Below are positions 34,524 through 38,764 of a stretch of DNA of 38,764 nt, in pieces. Positions within the stretch are counted from its first letter, which is position 1; every line of letters starts with the position of its first letter. Source of the DNA: Bacteroidota bacterium (lineage in GTDB: Bacteria; Bacteroidota; Bacteroidia; Cytophagales; Cyclobacteriaceae); assembly GCA_023393375.1 (NCBI GenBank), contig JAEWLI010000031.1, forward strand, positions 1 to 38,764. Direction: 5' to 3'. The position numbers and the translations under genes were made by a program. The notes under the pieces were generated by a model that saw only the letters and a list, made by a program, of their open reading frames with translations, searched no databases and had not been told where the DNA came from.

Positions 34524-35891
34524 TTAGACCTTCATGTTCTTTCGATCGGTTCCTGTCTTATTAGTTCTTAATAGCAATGGATCGTCAGCATCATGCACAA
34601 ACAAAACCATGAAAGCTGCAAGTACCATAGCCCCACCTCCACACAGTAGCGCATAAATGGCTTCACTTTGGAAAAATGTTTTAATAATAAATCCCCAACC
34701 CAGTGCAGCGATGATTTGCGGTATCACAATGAAAAAATTAAATATACCCATGTAGTAGCCCATTTTATTACCGGGCAAAGCACCTGCTAATATCGCGTAT
34801 GGCATCGACAAAATACTTGCCCATGCTATGCCCACACCTATCATTGATATAAGCAGGGCGTTTGGATCCCTGATAAAAAAGAAAGAAGCTAATCCCAACC
34901 CTCCTATTACAAGCGAAATAAAGTGAATGGTTTTTCGGGAGTAAGTTTTAGCTAATTGCGGGATAATAAAAAATGCTACAATAGCAGCAACACCGTTGTA
35001 TACAGCAAACAAAATCCCGACCCAGTCAGCACCTTCATTGTAGATTGCCGAAGTAGTATCGGTAGTGCCATAGATATGTTTGGTAACAGCAGGGGTAGCG
35101 TAAATCCACATACTGAACAAAGCGAACCAGGTAAAAAATTGCACCAAAGCCAGTTGAGCCATGGTTTTGGGCATTTTAAAAATATCCTTCAACATGGTTT
35201 CAACTGCCCAAACCGGTTTTGGTACCTGTTCTGGTTCTTTATAGGGTTCAAATGATCGTAATTCTTTAGGTGAGTACTCTTTTGTCTTCATTACTGTCCA
35301 TAGCACTGTCAGAAAAAACACCATTCCTCCAATGTAGAATGAATATTGAACATGTTTGGGAATTACCCCTTCTTCAGCTGTACTGGAAATATTAAAAATA
35401 TTACTAAGAATCCATGGCAATCCCGATGCGATTACTGCCCCTACGCCAATGAAGAAGCTTTGTAATGCAAATCCCTGTGTACGTTGTGAGGAGGGTAACA
35501 TATCCCCCACCAACGCCCTGAAAGGTTCCATAGAAATGTTGATCGAAGCATCCATGATCCACAACATCCCCGCGGCTACCCACAACACAGGTGAATTGGG
35601 CATAACAAATAAAGCAAGTGAGGCCATAATTGCTCCAATCATGAAATACGGTTTTCTTCTACCATACCTTCCCCAGGTCCTGTCGCTCATGTACCCGATG
35701 ATGGGTTGAACCAACAAACCGGTCACGGGAGCTGCCAACCAGAGAATAGGAATAGTTTCTATATCCGCTCCAAGCGTTTCGAATATCCTGCTCACATTGG
35801 CATTTTGCAGACCAAAACCAAATTGAATACCCAAAAATCCAAAACTCATGTTCCAGATTTGCCAGAAGGTTAAATGGGGTTTTTTATTCAT
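34524..35891 (-). CDS. MFS sugar transporter, SLC45/GPH-like
   Basis: 455 aa, about 12 TM helices. The N-terminus FWQIWNMSFGFLGIQFGFGL and the loop SDRTWGRYGRRKPYFMIGAI match sucrose/maltose-type MFS carriers of the SLC45/GPH group. It begins 10 bp after the alpha-amylase stop, so the pair is an operon: surface amylase products would reach the cytoplasm through this carrier once inside the periplasm. Substrate (maltose or maltodextrin) is inferred from the neighbour. Confidence 0.9.
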   Translation of the reverse strand: MNKKPHLTFWQIWNMSFGFLGIQFGFGLQNANVSRIFETLGADIETIPILWLAAPVTGLLVQPIIGYMSDRTWGRYGRRKPYFMIGAIMASLALFVMPNSPVLWVAAGMLWIMDASINISMEPFRALVGDMLPSSQRTQGFALQSFFIGVGAVIASGLPWILSNIFNISSTAEEGVIPKHVQYSFYIGGMVFFLTVLWTVMKTKEYSPKELRSFEPYKEPEQVPKPVWAVETMLKDIFKMPKTMAQLALVQFFTWFALFSMWIYATPAVTKHIYGTTDTTSAIYNEGADWVGILFAVYNGVAAIVAFFIIPQLAKTYSRKTIHFISLVIGGLGLASFFFIRDPNALLISMIGVGIAWASILSMPYAILAGALPGNKMGYYMGIFNFFIVIPQIIAALGWGFIIKTFFQSEAIYALLCGGGAMVLAAFMVLFVHDADDPLLLRTNKTGTDRKNMKV

Positions 35892-35901
35892 TTTTATACT
35901 A

Positions 35902-37695
35902 TTAAAAGAGTTTCATAATGGCATAATCCCAAGGTTGAACCTTTATATCCAGGATATTAGTATGTTTTTTTATTGTTAGATTGAGAGGTTCGGCACCACC
36001 AGATAGTTTTTGGATACTATCAAAATTAGCAATATCTACAGGGATATCCACTGTGGCAGATATTGGCTTTTCAGAGAAATTGGTCAAAATCAAAAACACT
36101 TCTTCCTCATTATATCTCAGGTAAGAATATAATTCTGGTGCATATGAAGCATTGTATTTTTTATTGATCGCATGCAGGTCAAAAAATTTTCCATTTCCAA
36201 ACACCTCATGATCTTTTACCAGGTTAAGTATTTCCGAATAAATGCTATGGAGCCTTTTTTGATCATCACTTAACAAACCACCATCGAATTTGCCATTATT
36301 CATCCATTTTTGATGTTCGGGAACACCCCAATAATCAAATATGGTACTCCTGCCATCATCACCACTAAATCCAGAAGCTCCTGCACCCGGTTCTCCAACT
36401 TCTTGCCCAAAATAGATCATTACCGGCCCTGTGTACAAAGTAGCACTCACCACCATTGCGGGAATAGCTTTAAAAGGATCACCAGCAAAATCAGGTGAAG
36501 CAATCCGCTGTTCATCATGATTTTCCAAAAACCGCAACATGTATTGATTGATGCCTTTCAAATCCTGCCACACCGTAGTAATATGATCGGTTGTGCTTTT
36601 GCCCTGTATAATGTGTTTTAATGTATCATAAAGCTGTACTTTATCATACAAGTAATCGAATTTCCCTTCCTTAAGGTAATTCTCATATTCCGCAGGGTTG
36701 TAGATTTCGGCGATGAAAAGTATGTCGGGGTTAACCGCTTTAATTCTTGGGATTACCCAATGCCAGAATTCAACAGGAACCATTTCAGCCATATCGCACC
36801 TAAACCCATCCACTCCTTTGTCTGTCCAGAATTTCAGGATTGCCTCCATTTTGTTCCAGGTATCTGGTATGGGATCGAAGTGTTTTTCTTTGCTCTGAGG
36901 ATCTATCCCATAATTTAATTTAACTGTTTCAAACCAGTCATGTACAGAAGGTTGTGCTTTAAATACATCATTACCAGATGCTTTGGCAGGCATTTCCCTG
37001 AAAGATTGTTTATTAACCTTCTCTTTTAAATCAGCAGGTATCTGGAATGCCTCTTCGGGGAGGTAATAGAAATTGTTGTTTGGGTGAAAAATTACCGTTT
37101 TGTCATCATACTCACCCAAATCTTTAATGTCTTGGGGTTTAGCATCTGAATGATATTGCCGTGCTACATGGTTGGGAACAAAATCTATGATCACTTTTAA
37201 TCCAGCCTTGTGGGTACGCAGAACCAGGTTGTCAAATTCTTCCATTCTGTCCTTCACATTCACCGCCAGATCAGGATTCACATCATAATAATCTTTTATT
37301 GCGTAAGGAGAACCTGCTTTCCCCTTCACCACTTCAGGATTATCCTTCCTTATCCCATAAGCAGTATAATCGGTCATGGTGGCATGTTCAATAACCCCTG
37401 TATACCAAATATGGGTAATGCCCATTTCTTTTATGGCTTGCAAAGCAGTCTCATCAAAGTCATTGAATTTTCCAGAACCATTTTCTGTCAGCTCCCCTCC
37501 TGGTTTATTGGTTGTATTTTTATTGCCAAATAAACGGGTAAAAACCTGATAAATAATTACTTTATGGTTATCATTACTTTCATCAAGGGTATATTGTTCC
37601 AATTCACTTTGCTCCATCTGATGATTTTTGGTACAGGAAATAAAAAAAAATATTAACAACCCAAGTAAACAACTTCCAATGCCAGTTTTGTTCAT
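35902..37695 (-). CDS. Alpha-amylase family (GH13) lipoprotein
   Basis: 597 aa from ATG 37695; an ATG three codons upstream (37704) is in frame but the signal peptide fits the shorter form. Lipobox FISC (lipid Cys21) followed by T-K-N. The GH13 regions are all present: DFVPNH, GFRCDMAEM with nucleophile Asp301, FIAEIYNP with acid/base Glu330, and FLENHDEQR with transition-state Asp394. A C-terminal beta domain ends IKVQPWDYAIMKLF. It hydrolyses alpha-1,4-glucans (starch, glycogen or maltodextrin), anchored in the envelope. First gene of an operon with the MFS sugar carrier. No SusC/D or SusR homologue is adjacent. Confidence 0.94.
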   Translation of the reverse strand: MNKTGIGSCLLGLLIFFFISCTKNHQMEQSELEQYTLDESNDNHKVIIYQVFTRLFGNKNTTNKPGGELTENGSGKFNDFDETALQAIKEMGITHIWYTGVIEHATMTDYTAYGIRKDNPEVVKGKAGSPYAIKDYYDVNPDLAVNVKDRMEEFDNLVLRTHKAGLKVIIDFVPNHVARQYHSDAKPQDIKDLGEYDDKTVIFHPNNNFYYLPEEAFQIPADLKEKVNKQSFREMPAKASGNDVFKAQPSVHDWFETVKLNYGIDPQSKEKHFDPIPDTWNKMEAILKFWTDKGVDGFRCDMAEMVPVEFWHWVIPRIKAVNPDILFIAEIYNPAEYENYLKEGKFDYLYDKVQLYDTLKHIIQGKSTTDHITTVWQDLKGINQYMLRFLENHDEQRIASPDFAGDPFKAIPAMVVSATLYTGPVMIYFGQEVGEPGAGASGFSGDDGRSTIFDYWGVPEHQKWMNNGKFDGGLLSDDQKRLHSIYSEILNLVKDHEVFGNGKFFDLHAINKKYNASYAPELYSYLRYNEEEVFLILTNFSEKPISATVDIPVDIANFDSIQKLSGGAEPLNLTIKKHTNILDIKVQPWDYAIMKLF

Positions 37696-37803
37696 AGCGA
37701 TCATTTTTATATTTTCATAAAATTGCCGTGGTTAAGATAGCAAAAGTTGAAACTTTTTACCAATATTTGAAAAAAATTATTTTTTTCATACCTACGCTAT
37801 CTT

Positions 37804-37863
37804 CACACCTACACTCAAACCCACACCCTCTTCACTCTCACACCCAAACCCACACCCAAACCA
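37804..37863 (-). repeat. C/A-rich low-complexity tract (G-rich on the amylase strand)
   Basis: Plus strand is a run of CACCC/CAAACCC words. On the minus strand (amylase sense) it gives five GGG runs plus one GG: GG-TTT-GGG-TGT-GGG-TTT-GGG (37862-37843), a 14-nt gap, then GGG-TGT-GGG (37828-37820). It lies about 110-170 bp upstream of the amylase start. A plus-strand reading frame through it is a by-product of the repeats. Confidence 0.7.
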
Positions 37864-37941
37864 ACTTGTGTAATATCTACATACGAATAGCCGAATTTTT
37901 CTTTATCCCATCCCTTATCTTCATGGTTTAATTATTAATCA

Positions 37942-38764
37942 ATGATCATGATACCCGTAAAGAAGCTTTCTGTTCTGGCGATAACAGCCCTGTTAATCCC
38001 GTTTACGATTTATAGCCAGCCAACATTTACTCCTGTTACCTCTGGAGCTATAGTTGATCTGATAAGTGAATCCTTTGGGCATGCCTGGGGGGATTTCGAT
38101 GATGATGGGGATGAGGACCTGTTTATTTGCAATGGTACCATGCCCAATAAAATGTATGAAAACCTTGGGAATGGCACATTTGCGGAAATTGTGGATACCG
38201 ATAATATATTTACTCCACATCTTGCAACTACCTATTCTGCATCCTGGGGTGATTTCAATAACGACGGATTACTGGATTTATATATAGCTGTTTCAGGATC
38301 ACCCACAAACGGCAGAAATATCCTTCTACTTAATACTGGGAATAAAACTTTTAGTAAAATTCCAACAACTACTTTGACATGGGGTTATAAGCTATTAGTA
38401 ACCTATACACAACCCAACTCGTATTCTGCTTCATGGGTTGACTATAACAAGGACGGATTACTGGATGCATTTGACGTAAGTTATACCCAACCTCCTCAAT
38501 TATTTACAAGTGGTACTTCTGGTTTTTCTGAAGGATATTCTATTGGTACTCCTGGTTCAAATGTTTATTACAATACCGGGACATGGTCAGATTTTAACAA
38601 TAACGGTTACCCGGATTTGTTTTTAACTGTTGATTTAAATAGCACAAATAAACTTTGGGGAAATAACAATGGCACTCTTCCGTTACAGGCCATCAATCAG
38701 GAACCGGTTCAAAATGCAACTCGTTATATCGGAGCTTCCTGGGGTGATTATGACAACGATGGTT
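37942..38764 (+). CDS. FG-GAP/VCBS-repeat secreted protein, 5' part
   Basis: Open from ATG 37942 to the window edge, at least 274 codons with no stop; the rest lies outside. Signal peptide PVKKLSVLAITALLIPFTIYSQ (alternative start ATG 37948). Five VCBS/FG-GAP calcium-loop units are visible in the part seen: WGDFDDDGDEDLF, WGDFNNDGLLDLY, WVDYNKDGLLDAF, WSDFNNNGYPDLF and WGDYDNDG at the edge. Each has the D-x-D/N-x-D/N-G-x-x-D pattern of a Ca-binding turn in integrin-like beta propellers. Probably a large exported surface or secreted protein, likely T9SS-sorted at its unseen C-terminus (inference). Divergent from the amylase operon. Confidence 0.9.
   Translation, partial: MIMIPVKKLSVLAITALLIPFTIYSQPTFTPVTSGAIVDLISESFGHAWGDFDDDGDEDLFICNGTMPNKMYENLGNGTFAEIVDTDNIFTPHLATTYSASWGDFNNDGLLDLYIAVSGSPTNGRNILLLNTGNKTFSKIPTTTLTWGYKLLVTYTQPNSYSASWVDYNKDGLLDAFDVSYTQPPQLFTSGTSGFSEGYSIGTPGSNVYYNTGTWSDFNNNGYPDLFLTVDLNSTNKLWGNNNGTLPLQAINQEPVQNATRYIGASWGDYDNDG

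Noticed and set aside
37728..37931. Plus-strand 67-codon frame rich in His, Thr and Pro.
   Set aside because: It is produced by the CACCC/CAAACCC low-complexity tract and has no domain-like composition.
37993..38287. Short frames on both strands inside the right-edge region.
   Set aside because: They are shadows of the FG-GAP/VCBS gene, whose frame is open from 37942 to the edge and encodes clear repeats.

Overview
The window looks like chromosomal DNA from a member of the Bacteroidota, most likely a Cytophagales-type marine or soil bacterium. The evidence is a SusC/SusD pair, a protein ending in a type IX secretion (T9SS) type A sorting domain, ELWxxDGT and FG-GAP/VCBS surface-protein repeats, many lipoproteins with Cys lipoboxes, AT-rich intergenic DNA, and starts without Shine-Dalgarno sequences but with TAnnTTTG-like -7 elements in a few places. 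I see no phage, integrase, transposase gene or CRISPR array.

Layout. The left edge holds the first 20 codons of an AraC-type regulator (minus), divergent from a four-PAS orphan histidine kinase (295-2607). A UMF1/Atg22-like MFS exporter (minus) follows. Upstream of it, ending at a clear intrinsic terminator (4527-4558), is a TolQ/ExbB - 3-TM protein - ExbD - ExbD proton-channel operon (6816 to 4593), preceded by tRNA-Ser(GGA). Next is a tightly packed minus-strand run: GT2 glycosyltransferase, an 88-aa protein, an orphan OppC-like permease, a GAF-PP2C phosphatase, a NodB-type deacetylase, a TatD nuclease and type I asparaginase. ruvC diverges from it and is followed by a lipoprotein MsrA.

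From 22721 down to 15652 runs an outer-membrane uptake operon: SusC, SusD, a zincin-type lipoprotein peptidase (HEFAH) and a DUF4302-like lipoprotein. A lipocalin-like lipoprotein follows after a gap. No carbohydrate-active enzyme is present, so a polymer other than glycan (for example peptide or protein) is the better guess for its substrate.

On the plus strand follow a class I photolyase, an alpha/alpha-toroid (terpene-cyclase/prenyltransferase-like) protein, a REP-like palindromic element and a 900-aa SF1 helicase with a C-terminal Vsr/MTES_1575-like nuclease-type domain. After these come arylamine N-acetyltransferase (minus) and an RDD membrane protein (plus). Between the convergent RDD and ELWxxDGT/T9SS genes lies an array of 2.5 copies of a ~145-bp repeat whose last copy runs into the ELWxxDGT stop codon. 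The right part holds L-serine ammonia-lyase, then an alpha-amylase lipoprotein with an SLC45-like sugar MFS transporter (a compact alpha-glucan unit). A truncated FG-GAP/VCBS repeat protein runs off the right edge.

The best leads for something undescribed are the peptidase-bearing SusCD operon, the helicase-nuclease fusion, the 145-bp repeat array and the 3-TM partner of the TolQ/ExbD motor. All functional calls rest on motif recognition by eye; no database search was run.
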